Origin: Yersinia bercovieri ATCC 43970
GTDB lineage: Bacteria > Pseudomonadota > Gammaproteobacteria > Enterobacterales > Enterobacteriaceae
Length of the DNA stretch: 64,000 bases
Assembly (NCBI RefSeq): GCF_013282745.1
Contig: NZ_CP054044.1
Location: forward strand, 3,844,001 to 3,908,000
Direction of reading: 5' to 3'
Shown: positions 52,517 through 61,459 of the stretch, one piece after another
Layout: each line of letters opens with the position of its first letter
How positions within the stretch are numbered: the stretch's first letter is position 1
The notes under the pieces: model-generated
Seen by the model: only the letters and a program-made list of their open reading frames with translations
The model's database searches: none
Told to the model about the DNA's origin: nothing
Position numbers and translations under genes: made by a program

Positions 52517-53101
52517 ATGAAAATATTAATTATTGATGAATGTTTTTATACCCGATCAGGGGTAAATACTTATTTTAATAGCTCTGTATCACTTAATTTA
52601 ATGGATTCGCCTACTGTTGAGCAGGCGACATTGACTGTTAATGATTTTGCTCCAGATATAATAATTGTTAATCTTACCAAATATTGCCGTTTCGGCGGCT
52701 ATTGCCCATTACTCGAACAATTTTTAAGTTGTTGTGGCCAAGCTAAAATCTATATTTATTTGGATGCCTCCTATCCATTCAGTGAAACGCCAATTCCCTT
52801 GACTGATTCAGTCTCAATTTTGGCAAAAAGGTATTTGCCGGAGCTGCTGAAAAAGCTTTCTAATATCTCAAATGAGATGCGTAAACCGCACTCACCTTGC
52901 CCATCATCACTGTTTAGCCCACAAGAGCATAAAGTGATGTGCTACTGGATGATGGAGATGCCCAATTACCGTATTGCCAGAAAATTGAATATCAGTGATA
53001 GCACCGTTTATTCACATAAGCGGCATATTACCGAAAAAATCAAAGTCAGAAATCGGCTAGAGCTGTGCTTTATCTATAATGTTTTTAAATATTTATACTA
53101 A
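52517..53101 (+). CDS. RcsA-like LuxR-family transcription regulator
   Basis: 194 residues from the ATG at 52517 (MKILIIDECFYTRSGV). The N-terminal part resembles a receiver without its phosphorylation Asp set, as in RcsA, whose start MSTIIMDLCSYTRLGL is strikingly similar. C-terminal LuxR helix-turn-helix: FSPQEHKVMCYWMMEMPNYRIARKLNISDSTVYSHKRHI (about 134-173, split reading). It may be an RcsB partner or an independent regulator. The coding region is AT-richer than neighbours. An upstream in-frame extension of 27 codons has no ribosome site. Confidence 0.75.
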   Translation: MKILIIDECFYTRSGVNTYFNSSVSLNLMDSPTVEQATLTVNDFAPDIIIVNLTKYCRFGGYCPLLEQFLSCCGQAKIYIYLDASYPFSETPIPLTDSVSILAKRYLPELLKKLSNISNEMRKPHSPCPSSLFSPQEHKVMCYWMMEMPNYRIARKLNISDSTVYSHKRHITEKIKVRNRLELCFIYNVFKYLY

Positions 53102-53378
53102 ATTTATTATTAATTAAGCCGATATATAAGTAATTTTGATAGAAAATGTAGCCGGATTAATATAGCTAACGATAGATTGCAGTTAGAGAAACGGTTACAT
53201 TTGATCTGATAATTCTAATAAGAAGAGATGTCCACAACTGACTATTTTATTACTCTGGCTATCTAACCTCCTCATCCTCTTGCCAGATTCCAGATACCGG
53301 AATTTAATCTGCTAGCTTATTGTTTGCTAAATTAAAAATCCCTATAATGAGCAACGATTTTAACCGCAGGCAGTCAGC

Positions 53379-53492
53379 ATGTTAAATAAATTGCTCTCGA
53401 TGGTTATCAATAATGTCCGAGAGCACCTATTGCTCTATATCTGCCTATGGTTGATTTTGTTGGCGTTAGATATTTATTTCTTTTTCTATTAG
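53379..53492 (+). CDS. yceO: YceO, small membrane protein
   Basis: 37 residues, below usual gene-calling limits. MLNKLLSMVINNVREHLLLY followed by a hydrophobic tail rich in Leu and aromatic residues. It shares INN-REHL-LY-LW with E. coli YceO (46 residues), which also lies near solA/bssS. One predicted membrane helix (about 17-37). Function unknown. The 277-nt stretch before it holds nothing else recognised. Confidence 0.65.
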   Translation: MLNKLLSMVINNVREHLLLYICLWLILLALDIYFFFY

Positions 53493-53581
53493 TTTAATTA
53501 ATACGTCTACGCTACTGTATCTAGTGGGCCTACGGGTATCAATCCACCCGAGGCCCCAAGCCGATAACCACTAATCTGGTG

Positions 53582-54625
53582 TTACTCCGCTTTGCTCGGT
53601 TTACCATCACTCAGTAAAACTGCAAATTTATAGCCCGCAGGGGTGAGTTCAAGTGCAATTTTGGCAATGATGGTTAAAGGGACAGAGAGCAGCATACCAA
53701 TTGGCCCTAATAGCCAACCCCAGAAAATCAATGATAAGAATACCACCAACGTTGATAACCCCAAGCCACGGCCCATCATACGTGGATCAATAATATTACC
53801 GCCAATCAGATTGATTAGAATATAGCCGCCGGTTACCGCAAAAGCATCGGCAAAGCCGTTAAACAGCAGCGCCTGAATAATCGGCGGAATAGCAGCCAAT
53901 ACTGAACCGATATTAGGTATGTAATTCAGGACAAAAGCTAGCAGGCCCCATAGGAAAGCAAATCTGACGCCCATCGCCGCCAGGAATAGCCAAATAACAA
54001 TCCCCGTCGCGATACTAATAACTGTTTTGATGACCAGATAGTGGGTTACACCATTTAGCGCACGTTTGAGGATAGCATTCCCCTGCTCTGGATTATCAAA
54101 CATCAGCTGCATTTTATAAGGCAGACGTTCCACTTCAAATAACATAAACACCACGGTCATCAGCAACAAGAACGTGCTGGCCATGGCACCAGAAAGATGG
54201 CTAAGCAGCCGAGTAACAAAGTTCACCGCAGTGCTAGGATCGACATGTTTCATGATGTCATCCACCGAGAATTCGATATTAAAGCGCATGGCGAACTCTT
54301 GTAGCTCGCGCATTTTTTCCAGCATCATACCGCGATATTGCGGTAATGATCGGGCGAACTCATTTAATGAGGAACCCAGGCGGCTAAAGAGTAGTGCCAT
54401 CAGTAAAATAATGAGGGTGACTAATAGGACAATAGCCAGTGTGCGGGGAATTCTTATTTTCTCGAGTAATTTAACCAGCGGATTCAGTACAATAGCGAGA
54501 AAAATAGCCAGTAAGAATGGCACAACGATGGGTGATGCAGCCTTTATTCCGGCCATAATTACCACCAGCATTGCCAGCATTGCAACTAGCCGTAACCCTT
54601 GATGACTTACCACAGGTGTTGTCAT
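53582..54625 (-). CDS. tqsA: AI-2E-family transporter TqsA
   Basis: 347 residues from the ATG at 54625 (MTTPVVSHQG), with AGGA upstream. Multi-helix inner-membrane protein of the AI-2 exporter (UPF0118) family; the late block GLLAFVLNYIPNIGSVLAAIPP and MGRGLGLSTLVVFLSLIFWGWLLGPIGMLLSVPL (about 280-315) are nearly identical to E. coli TqsA. That protein is reported to export autoinducer-2, so altering quorum sensing and biofilm. Confidence 0.9.
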   Translation of the reverse strand: MTTPVVSHQGLRLVAMLAMLVVIMAGIKAASPIVVPFLLAIFLAIVLNPLVKLLEKIRIPRTLAIVLLVTLIILLMALLFSRLGSSLNEFARSLPQYRGMMLEKMRELQEFAMRFNIEFSVDDIMKHVDPSTAVNFVTRLLSHLSGAMASTFLLLMTVVFMLFEVERLPYKMQLMFDNPEQGNAILKRALNGVTHYLVIKTVISIATGIVIWLFLAAMGVRFAFLWGLLAFVLNYIPNIGSVLAAIPPIIQALLFNGFADAFAVTGGYILINLIGGNIIDPRMMGRGLGLSTLVVFLSLIFWGWLLGPIGMLLSVPLTIIAKIALELTPAGYKFAVLLSDGKPSKAE

Positions 54626-54672
54626 TATCAATCCTTGTATTAGAACCGCCACCGCTCAAAATGGCAAAAAAA

Positions 54673-54705
54673 AGACGCTGTCGAATAAAATAACCGACAA
54701 CGTCT
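54673..54705 (-). terminator. Terminator of trhO
   Basis: AGACGCTGTCG / CGACAACGTCT, one mismatch, 11-nt loop; on the minus strand a T8 run follows. It lies 48 nt beyond the trhO stop and before tqsA. Confidence 0.82.
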
Positions 54706-54752
54706 CTATTTAATAGTATAACCAGCAGGTTAATACTCGGATTAATTGAGTA

Positions 54753-55823
54753 TCACTCTTTATTATCCGTACCCTTTTCTGGCATTGGAATATGCATGGT
54801 TGTTTGCAACAGCCCTTTCGATTTATTAAAAATCTTGACACCGTTTTCGCGCCCAGCCCTGCGGGAACGCTGCTCTTCCTGCGGCAATTTCAGCTCTTCC
54901 TGGCAAATCGGGCTACAGCAGCCTTCAAATTTAGTCGCACAAACCGGACACTGAATAAACAGCAAGTGGCAACCATCATTTTTGCAATTGGTATGCGCAT
55001 CGCAAGCGGCACCGCACTGATGGCAATGCGCGATCACATCGTCAGAGATCCGCTCCCCCATTCGCTCATCAAAAACAAAGTTTTTGCCGATAAATTTCAG
55101 CGGTAAACCTTGCTCTTTCGCTTTGCGGGCATATTCGATGATCCCGCCTTCAACGTGATAAACGTTTTTAAAACCGTTGTGCAACATATAGGCGCTGGCT
55201 TTCTCACAGCGAATCCCACCAGTGCAATACATAACAATATTCTTCTCTTTGTTATGTTGCAGCATATCAACCGCCATTGGCAGTTGCTCACGGAAGGTAT
55301 CGGAGGGCACTTCTATCGCGTTTTCGAAATGGCCCACTTCGTATTCATAGTGGTTACGCATATCGACAAACAAAGTATCCGGGTCATCAATCATTTGATT
55401 GACCTGATCCGCTTGCAGATAGTGCCCCACATTGCTGGGATCAAAGCTATCATCATCAATACCATCGGCCACAATGCGCTCACGAACTTTCAGGCGCAAC
55501 ACCCAAAATGACTTACCGTCATCTTCATGGGCCACATTCAGCCGCACTTGATCCAGTGCGGGGTGTGCGGCGAACAGCGCGACTTTAAAGTCGTCATAGC
55601 GGTTAGCAGGCACACTAATTTGGGCATTAATCCCCTCTTTCGCCACATAAACCCGGCCAAATACCCCGAGTTTAACAAATTGGCTATAGAGGCTATCGCG
55701 GAAGGCTTTGGCATCTTCTAAGGTGAAATATTTATAAAAAGAAACTGTGGTGCGCGGTTCGGTTTCAGCCAACATGCGCGCTTTAAGTTCCTCATTAGAA
55801 ATTCGGTTATGTAACACTGGCAT
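54753..55823 (-). CDS. trhO: tRNA uridine(34) hydroxylase TrhO (YceA)
   Basis: 356 residues. N-terminal UPF0176 acylphosphatase-like domain (about 1-110), a rhodanese domain with active Cys in [13 protein letters not shown] (about residue 197) and a C-terminal Cys-rich region ([30 protein letters not shown]). It performs O2-dependent formation of 5-hydroxyuridine at the tRNA wobble position. Confidence 0.94.
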   Translation of the reverse strand: MPVLHNRISNEELKARMLAETEPRTTVSFYKYFTLEDAKAFRDSLYSQFVKLGVFGRVYVAKEGINAQISVPANRYDDFKVALFAAHPALDQVRLNVAHEDDGKSFWVLRLKVRERIVADGIDDDSFDPSNVGHYLQADQVNQMIDDPDTLFVDMRNHYEYEVGHFENAIEVPSDTFREQLPMAVDMLQHNKEKNIVMYCTGGIRCEKASAYMLHNGFKNVYHVEGGIIEYARKAKEQGLPLKFIGKNFVFDERMGERISDDVIAHCHQCGAACDAHTNCKNDGCHLLFIQCPVCATKFEGCCSPICQEELKLPQEEQRSRRAGRENGVKIFNKSKGLLQTTMHIPMPEKGTDNKE

Positions 55824-56135
55824 GGTGTACGTTCCTGTCTTTCAAAGAGGTTACTGATAGATATTTAATTACTGCTCAATGGGTTACGTAAGTCATTAGA
55901 CAACTAACCAAGGTAATTCATCGCGCAATAGAACTGATATTTCCGGCACCGGTTGCCCCGTGCGGCGCATATAATACCTGAAACAGCGGGGTGGCACATC
56001 ATTAGCGCGACTGGTGGTGGTGCACTTGACGCCAATGGTATGTGGGTATCGGGTTGGTGATGGTTGGCATGATGGTACATAGCGTCGCCCCATTTATTGG
56101 TCAGCGGGCGGCGTTGAAATCAGCGGCGGCACCCG
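55824..56135. other. trhO upstream region, no gene recognised
   Basis: 312 nt. Contains the trhO promoter and a GC-rich, coding-like stretch (about 55896-56100) with open frames on both strands, none with a ribosome site or a recognisable product. It could be a decayed gene or a fast-evolving short ORF. Confidence 0.35.
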
Positions 56136-56318
56136 CTATTTGCCGCGATGATCCTCACCCGTAAAACTCGCGCGATCAGTAAAACCAGAGACCATGATAC
56201 CGGCCAGCAGGGAGATGCCCGCCGCGATCAGCAACGATTTTGTCTGCCAATAGGCGCCGACATAGCCCAAAAGGCCGCCAACAGCCAATAGACCCGCACT
56301 GAATTTTGCTGCTGACAT
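56136..56318 (-). CDS. Small two-helix membrane protein, unknown function
   Basis: 60 residues, MSAAKFSAGLLAVGGLLGYV start, two hydrophobic segments (about 7-24 and 28-46) and a charged tail (DRASFTGEDHRGK). The ribosome site GGAGAAG precedes the ATG. I do not recognise the family. It is co-directional with ttrBCA but 143 nt beyond ttrA and a hairpin, so operon membership is doubtful. Confidence 0.6.
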   Translation of the reverse strand: MSAAKFSAGLLAVGGLLGYVGAYWQTKSLLIAAGISLLAGIMVSGFTDRASFTGEDHRGK

Positions 56319-56386
56319 TGCCGCTTCTCCGCTAAATACTGATTATGCTGATTTATACATCAAAATTATCATAACCCAGAAATGAT

Positions 56387-56413
56387 AAATCCCTCTCCAG
56401 TGGTGAGGGATTT
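56387..56413 (-). terminator. Hairpin after ttrA
   Basis: AAATCCCTC / GAGGGATTT with a 9-nt loop, 48 nt beyond the ttrA stop. On minus it is followed by ATCATTTC, only a weak T-tract. Confidence 0.55.
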
Positions 56414-56461
56414 ATGCAAAAAATAGTCAGCCGTTAATCGGTAGGTTAAAAATGACGTTTT

Positions 56462-59400
56462 TTAGCTGATCAACGCCAGTTTCGCCGGTAAGCCCTGCCG
56501 GACAGCAGCACCACTCACCCAGTCCAACCAGGTGTTGGGGATCTCCCGCGTCGGATCGGTAAAACCTAACTCATTTAGATTGCTTCCCTGACCAATGCGC
56601 GGGTCTGACGCCATCATTTCGCCATCAAGGAAGTGGGTTCTGGCCCCCATTTCGCGATGCCCATAACCATGCTCAATAGCCACCACACCAGGCATAACGC
56701 CATCCAGTAGGCTGACTTGCACCTCCATCTGCCCTCCTGGTGTCATCAGTTGCACGATATCACCCTGCTGTATGCCATAGCGGCTGGCATCTCCTGGATT
56801 AATGGCAACCAGATTTGTGGGTTTGACCGCCCGCAGCCGCTCAATCATCGCCGTCGAGCTACTCATCAGATGTGACTTAAATGACATCAAGCGCAGCGGC
56901 CACTCCGCCGCCGGATAGTGTTGGAACAGATCCGAACCATCAGCTAAACGTGGTGGATACCAGGTCGGACAACCACTGTAGCGCTCGCCGGTAATGGCAT
57001 GGTGATGTTTCGCCACATTCTCATTCCAGATTTGCAGTGGCTTTTTCCACTGCGGCCCGGTGGCATCACCGCTCCAACTTTTCTCATAGGGGGCAAAACG
57101 GCCACCGCGCGCCAACAGATAGGCGACACGGCGCTGCTCATCCACCTGCAAGCTGCGCTGTAATGCCGGCCACAAGCGATCCACGCCGGTTAATTTTAGC
57201 TCATCATCCGCCGCCGCTGGCAGGGGTTTTTCGCCACCATAGGCAATATTAGCCGCCGCCCGTAAGTAGTAATCCTCTGCCCTTTCTAGCGGCCAATGCT
57301 TGCCCGCACTGTCCTGCATCGCATTGGCCCCAAAACCCGGCAGTTGCAATGTTTTCGCCACCGCAATCAGGAAACTCTCCATCGCCACCGGTTCGCCCTG
57401 TGCGGTGCGGGCAGTGCGCGATTCAACTACCGGCCAACGGGCGGTGCTGGCCTTGACCAACACCCCCGCCCACGGCGCACTGAAGCCCCAACTCTCAAAA
57501 TTGTGGGTATCCGGTACGATATAATCCGCCAGTGCGGTGGTTTCATTCATAAAGGCATCGATGGCGATAAACAGCGGCAGGTGGTGCGGGTCTCGCAGCT
57601 TCTCCTCAATCAGATTGCGTAGACCCGCCACCCCATACAGGGGATTGGTCATGTGGCTGATCCAAGCTTTTAACGGGTATGGGTATCCGGCCAGCGCCGG
57701 AGCCAACTGCTCGGTCAACTGCCCGCCAACAAAGGGATACCACGGGCCGCGAGCCGGATAACCGGAGTGGCCCTGCTGAATTTTTTGCTGATACTCGGCT
57801 GACTGCTCATAGGGCTGTTTGCTGCGCGAGAGCGGCAAACCTTTGGGTTTGACCATGCCATCAAAGGTCGCCAGTTGATAGCGCGGCCCATCGGCAAAGC
57901 CATCAAATTTACCGCCGCCGACCGACACCCCGCCTTTGAGATTCAGGTTGCCAATCAGGGCATTGAGCATCATCACCGCCCAGGTGGTATAGAAGCCATT
58001 GCCGCCCATCATCCCGCCATGGGAGATCACCGCCGCCTGCCGCTGATACGCGGTAAATTCACGCGCCAGACCAATCATCGTGGCCTCTGGCACACCGCAT
58101 TGTTGGCTATATTCTGACAGGGAGAAGCGCGCCGCCGCCTGTTGCAGGCAGCTCATGCCCGATTGCACCTGCACACGCAGCCCATCATGCAAGGTCACTT
58201 CTCGGGTGACGAACAACTCTGCCTGTAGGGTGGACGTGGCGGGTTGCAGTGCCGCGTCTGGTGCCACTTGTACCAACACCTGGCTCTCTTCCCCCTCCGC
58301 TACCGATTCACCACTTAAATGACTCGCACGCAGGAATTGACCGCATAGCGGATGAGTTGGCGTCATAATCACCAGATGGCTGGCATTAGTCCAACTGCGC
58401 TCTGCGGCAGCCTGCATGGCGCTTTCACCGGGCAGTGACAGGTAACCATGATTGAAGCGATTTTGTTCGATAATCCAGCGGATCATCCCCATCGCCAGCG
58501 CCGCATCACTCCCCGGCAACACCGGCACCCAGCGGTTATGCTGATTGGCCAGGGTGGTGGTGAGCGGCAAGGCGGGGGCGACCACCACATAGTTGAAATC
58601 ATCACGCTGGCGCGCATTGGCGAGCTGACGCCCCTGGCGCTTGAATGGATTACCCGATTGCGCCGGCGAGGTGCCGAGGAACAGAGCAAAACGGAGGTGA
58701 TCCCAATCGGGCTTCACGTGGGCATTTTTGTCTAAATCCCCCATCAGCGCACCGGAGCCGGCACGGTAAGCCAGCCCGCAGTACGCACCATGGCTACCGA
58801 GATTTTTAGTCCCGAAGGCCTGGTTGGCAAAGCGCTGGATAAAGGCATCGCGGCCATCATCACCGGCATTGGTCACCAGCAGTTGGTTAGCTTTCGGGCC
58901 AAGGGAGGGTTGTTTGGCATCAATGGGAGTGACCAGATCACGGATCGCCCGCAGCCCCTCAACCGGCCCCTCACCGAAGAGATCACCGCCCTCGGTCACT
59001 TCTGCCACCAGTTGCTCAAAGCTGATGCGCTGCCATTTACCACCGCCCCGTGGGCCGACTCGCTTCATCGGCTCAGTGATGCGGTAAGGGCTATCGACCC
59101 CCTCCAGTAGCGTGGCACCACGAGCACAGGCGGTCGAGCGCCCCTCCATACCCTGTTCACCGCCGAGGCGTTGCAGTGCTTCGCTCAGGGGTAGTTGATA
59201 GGGGAAGTGGTGGTCATGGGATAAGGGATGGTAAGGATTACCGGCGATCCGCAAAATTTTATTTTGCTGGGTATCAACTCGCACCCGCAGGCCACACAGT
59301 GTCCAGCAGCCAAAGCATTGCGTCATTGATACCGCCTGTTGTGGGTTGGCCTGCCACTGCGCCCCGACACGCCCTTCGGGGGGTAGAGCATTGGCGCTGA

Positions 59401-59548
59401 TAGGGTCGAGTGTGAGCTTGCCGGCACTGCCATCCAGCAGTCCGGCCACGGTTTTGCGCGCCACCTCATGGTAACTGGCAGCAAACGCGGCCACGCCACC
59501 CAAAGCTAAGCTGCCTTTTAACCATTGACGCCGTGTAAACTTAGCCAT
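56462..59548 (-). CDS. ttrA: Tetrathionate reductase subunit A (molybdopterin)
   Basis: 1028 residues from the ATG at 59548 (MAKFTRRQWLKG). Twin-arginine signal RRQWLK (6-11) for folded export to the periplasm. [4Fe-4S] site: CFGCWTLC (about 73-80) plus Cys in STACARG (about 138). DMSO-reductase-family bis-MGD catalytic subunit that reduces tetrathionate to thiosulfate. Its start overlaps ttrC by 8 nt (ATGGCTAA). The open frame continues upstream into ttrC without a start of the right type. Confidence 0.94.
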   Translation of the reverse strand: MAKFTRRQWLKGSLALGGVAAFAASYHEVARKTVAGLLDGSAGKLTLDPISANALPPEGRVGAQWQANPQQAVSMTQCFGCWTLCGLRVRVDTQQNKILRIAGNPYHPLSHDHHFPYQLPLSEALQRLGGEQGMEGRSTACARGATLLEGVDSPYRITEPMKRVGPRGGGKWQRISFEQLVAEVTEGGDLFGEGPVEGLRAIRDLVTPIDAKQPSLGPKANQLLVTNAGDDGRDAFIQRFANQAFGTKNLGSHGAYCGLAYRAGSGALMGDLDKNAHVKPDWDHLRFALFLGTSPAQSGNPFKRQGRQLANARQRDDFNYVVVAPALPLTTTLANQHNRWVPVLPGSDAALAMGMIRWIIEQNRFNHGYLSLPGESAMQAAAERSWTNASHLVIMTPTHPLCGQFLRASHLSGESVAEGEESQVLVQVAPDAALQPATSTLQAELFVTREVTLHDGLRVQVQSGMSCLQQAAARFSLSEYSQQCGVPEATMIGLAREFTAYQRQAAVISHGGMMGGNGFYTTWAVMMLNALIGNLNLKGGVSVGGGKFDGFADGPRYQLATFDGMVKPKGLPLSRSKQPYEQSAEYQQKIQQGHSGYPARGPWYPFVGGQLTEQLAPALAGYPYPLKAWISHMTNPLYGVAGLRNLIEEKLRDPHHLPLFIAIDAFMNETTALADYIVPDTHNFESWGFSAPWAGVLVKASTARWPVVESRTARTAQGEPVAMESFLIAVAKTLQLPGFGANAMQDSAGKHWPLERAEDYYLRAAANIAYGGEKPLPAAADDELKLTGVDRLWPALQRSLQVDEQRRVAYLLARGGRFAPYEKSWSGDATGPQWKKPLQIWNENVAKHHHAITGERYSGCPTWYPPRLADGSDLFQHYPAAEWPLRLMSFKSHLMSSSTAMIERLRAVKPTNLVAINPGDASRYGIQQGDIVQLMTPGGQMEVQVSLLDGVMPGVVAIEHGYGHREMGARTHFLDGEMMASDPRIGQGSNLNELGFTDPTREIPNTWLDWVSGAAVRQGLPAKLALIS

Positions 59549-60575
59549 GATGCATTTCCCCTTCAAATGTTTTTCCGCCCGACACTTTTTGTTCCAGCCA
59601 ACTGACACCTTCGCGCACCGCAATAATCACGGCTATCCATAATCCGAATGTGCCGATAATCGCCAGCAATCCCTCACTGCCGAGCGGCAAGGAGTAGGGA
59701 TTGACTAAGATATTGTATTTAGGCAAGGTTTGCGTTTGCATCAGCAGCAACCAGCGCACCGACCAGCAGAGGCTGAGGGCTATTCCCCCCTGTGCCACCA
59801 GCAGCGGGATTGATAATTTTTTTTGTAAATTGGCCCCTGCCAGCCCAAGTAGTAGCAACCACAGCACCATGGGGAGTGCCGCCAACATTGGGGTGTGGGT
59901 GACCCACGCGCGCAGCGCCTGTCCAGACAGGCTATCGCCACTGGCCCACAGCAAGGTTACCGCCGCCAGTGCCACTAAATTGATCAACTGCCAGCGCGCT
60001 AATTTGTGCTGATATTGCCGATTGCGCCATAGCCATGCGGCCAGCCATGACGGAACAGCCTGCCAGGCGCTAAGGAAGATAAACAGCGGCAGCCACAGAC
60101 TAAACCACACTGGCTGAGCGCGTAATATCGACACCTCGCGGCCGGTGTACAGCAAAATGCTGACGGCAGAAAGTGCACAGAGCAGTGCCAACCCCGCCAG
60201 TAGCCGTGGTAGCGCTCGCCCCCACAACCGGCTATAGGTCAGCACCATAAAATAGGCCACTACCAGCAGGCTAAATAGCGGTAAGAACAGTGAGCCCCAT
60301 GACATCCATGACCACGGCGTAAAGTGCGCATAAAAGTGCCAGACACGGGCCGGCTGATGAAGATCGGCATTTAACGCCAGCGGCGCGACCACCACCGCCG
60401 TCACCGCTAATATCAGTGCGGCGAACTCCAGCGGATTAGAGTGCTGGCGCGAGACGACCCGCTGCCAACCGGCAAACAGCACCGCGCTACAGGCCAGCCC
60501 GATAAAGAAGAAGTACTGCACCGCCCAAGGTAGCCAGGCGATATCCTGCGGGCGGGCTAAAATTTCGCGGATCAT
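59541..60575 (-). CDS. ttrC: Tetrathionate reductase subunit C (NrfD-type membrane anchor)
   Basis: 344 residues from the ATG at 60575, which overlaps the ttrB stop (ATGA). NrfD/PsrC-like inner-membrane protein with about eight to nine hydrophobic helices; it oxidises the quinol pool and feeds electrons through TtrB to TtrA. The ribosome site for ttrA lies in its last codons. Confidence 0.93.
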   Translation of the reverse strand: MIREILARPQDIAWLPWAVQYFFFIGLACSAVLFAGWQRVVSRQHSNPLEFAALILAVTAVVVAPLALNADLHQPARVWHFYAHFTPWSWMSWGSLFLPLFSLLVVAYFMVLTYSRLWGRALPRLLAGLALLCALSAVSILLYTGREVSILRAQPVWFSLWLPLFIFLSAWQAVPSWLAAWLWRNRQYQHKLARWQLINLVALAAVTLLWASGDSLSGQALRAWVTHTPMLAALPMVLWLLLLGLAGANLQKKLSIPLLVAQGGIALSLCWSVRWLLLMQTQTLPKYNILVNPYSLPLGSEGLLAIIGTFGLWIAVIIAVREGVSWLEQKVSGGKTFEGEMHHG

Positions 60576-61306
60576 GGATGTATCTCCTGCCACAATGCGG
60601 GCTGGCCCTGTAATGGGCGGGTAAATAGCTCATTTAAGCCAAGGTAAAACACCTGCGGATGAGTGCCCTGTTCTGGCTTCAACACTTTGATATCCGTCGC
60701 ATGTTCCAGCAACATTTGGCGTAATTTGCTATCGCCATCGCGCAGATCGCCAATGATGCGCGCCCCGCCGACACAAGACTCAACACAAGCAGGCAGTAGC
60801 CCGGCGTCCAGTCGATGCACACAAAAAGTACACTTATCGGCGGTTTGGGTGCTGTGATTGATAAATCGGGCCTCGTAGGGGCAAGCCTGCACACAATAGG
60901 CGCAACCGACGCAGCGGGTATTGTCGATAACCACAATGCCATCTTGCCGCTGATAGGTGGCCTGCACCGGGCAAACCGGCACACAGGGTGGGTTATCGCA
61001 GTGGTTACACAGCCGTGGCAACAAGACGTTGGTGACACTCTCCGCCCCCGACAGTGCTATCTGATACTGATTGACCGTGGTGCGAAACTGCCCCTGCGGC
61101 AGTTGGTTTTCGATAGCACAGCTAACAGTGCAAGCTTGGCAGCCGATGCAGCGGCGCAAATCAATCAACATGGCATAGCGCCGTTTGATATCACCCTGTT
61201 TGCGCGCCGGCTCCATCTGCCAGCCCGCCTGCGCCAACGGCACCAGTGCGGCTCCGGCGGTTAGCACCCCCAACCGCTGTAAAAATGCTCTCTTCCCGTG
61301 ATCCAT
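60572..61306 (-). CDS. ttrB: Tetrathionate reductase subunit B (four [4Fe-4S] clusters)
   Basis: 244 residues from the ATG at 61306 (MDHGKRAFLQRLG), close to the Salmonella protein; an ATG four codons earlier is possible. Ferredoxin-like electron-transfer subunit with four Cys groups: CIGCQACTVSC, CNHCDNPPCVPVC, CVGCAYCVQAC and CTFC-x-CVESC. Its Tat signal has Lys-Arg (GKRAFLQ) in place of Arg-Arg, the same rare variant known for Salmonella TtrB. First gene of ttrBCA, divergent from ttrS. Confidence 0.94.
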   Translation of the reverse strand: MDHGKRAFLQRLGVLTAGAALVPLAQAGWQMEPARKQGDIKRRYAMLIDLRRCIGCQACTVSCAIENQLPQGQFRTTVNQYQIALSGAESVTNVLLPRLCNHCDNPPCVPVCPVQATYQRQDGIVVIDNTRCVGCAYCVQACPYEARFINHSTQTADKCTFCVHRLDAGLLPACVESCVGGARIIGDLRDGDSKLRQMLLEHATDIKVLKPEQGTHPQVFYLGLNELFTRPLQGQPALWQEIHP

Positions 61307-61408
61307 TTTTCTGCTCATCTTTTTTGATAAGAATCTTCTTGGTGACAAGCAGTGTAGAAATCTGCCAGCAGAAGCCCTATTGTGGTTTTCCACATTCCCT
61401 TTAGGGAC

Positions 61409-61422
61409 TTGATCCAGGACAA
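61409..61422. promoter_or_regulatory. FNR-like site in the ttrB-ttrS divergent promoter region
   Basis: TTGAT-CCAG-GACAA matches 8 of 10 conserved FNR positions. It lies about 103-116 nt upstream of ttrB and 38-51 nt before ttrS. ttrBCA of Salmonella needs FNR and TtrRS; no separate TtrR site could be recognised. Confidence 0.42.
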
Positions 61423-61459
61423 TTACCCACCGCGATCGGGATCATAAAAAGGACAATGC

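Noticed and set aside
53526..53556. GGGCCT/AGGCCC plus CGGGT/ACCCG hairpin after tqsA as a terminator
   Set aside because: A good stem exists, but neither strand has a T-run after it; not called as a terminator.
55896..56093. 65-residue minus-strand frame upstream of trhO
   Set aside because: No ribosome site, Pro/Arg/Cys-rich with no recognisable fold; kept only as part of the unexplained spacer.
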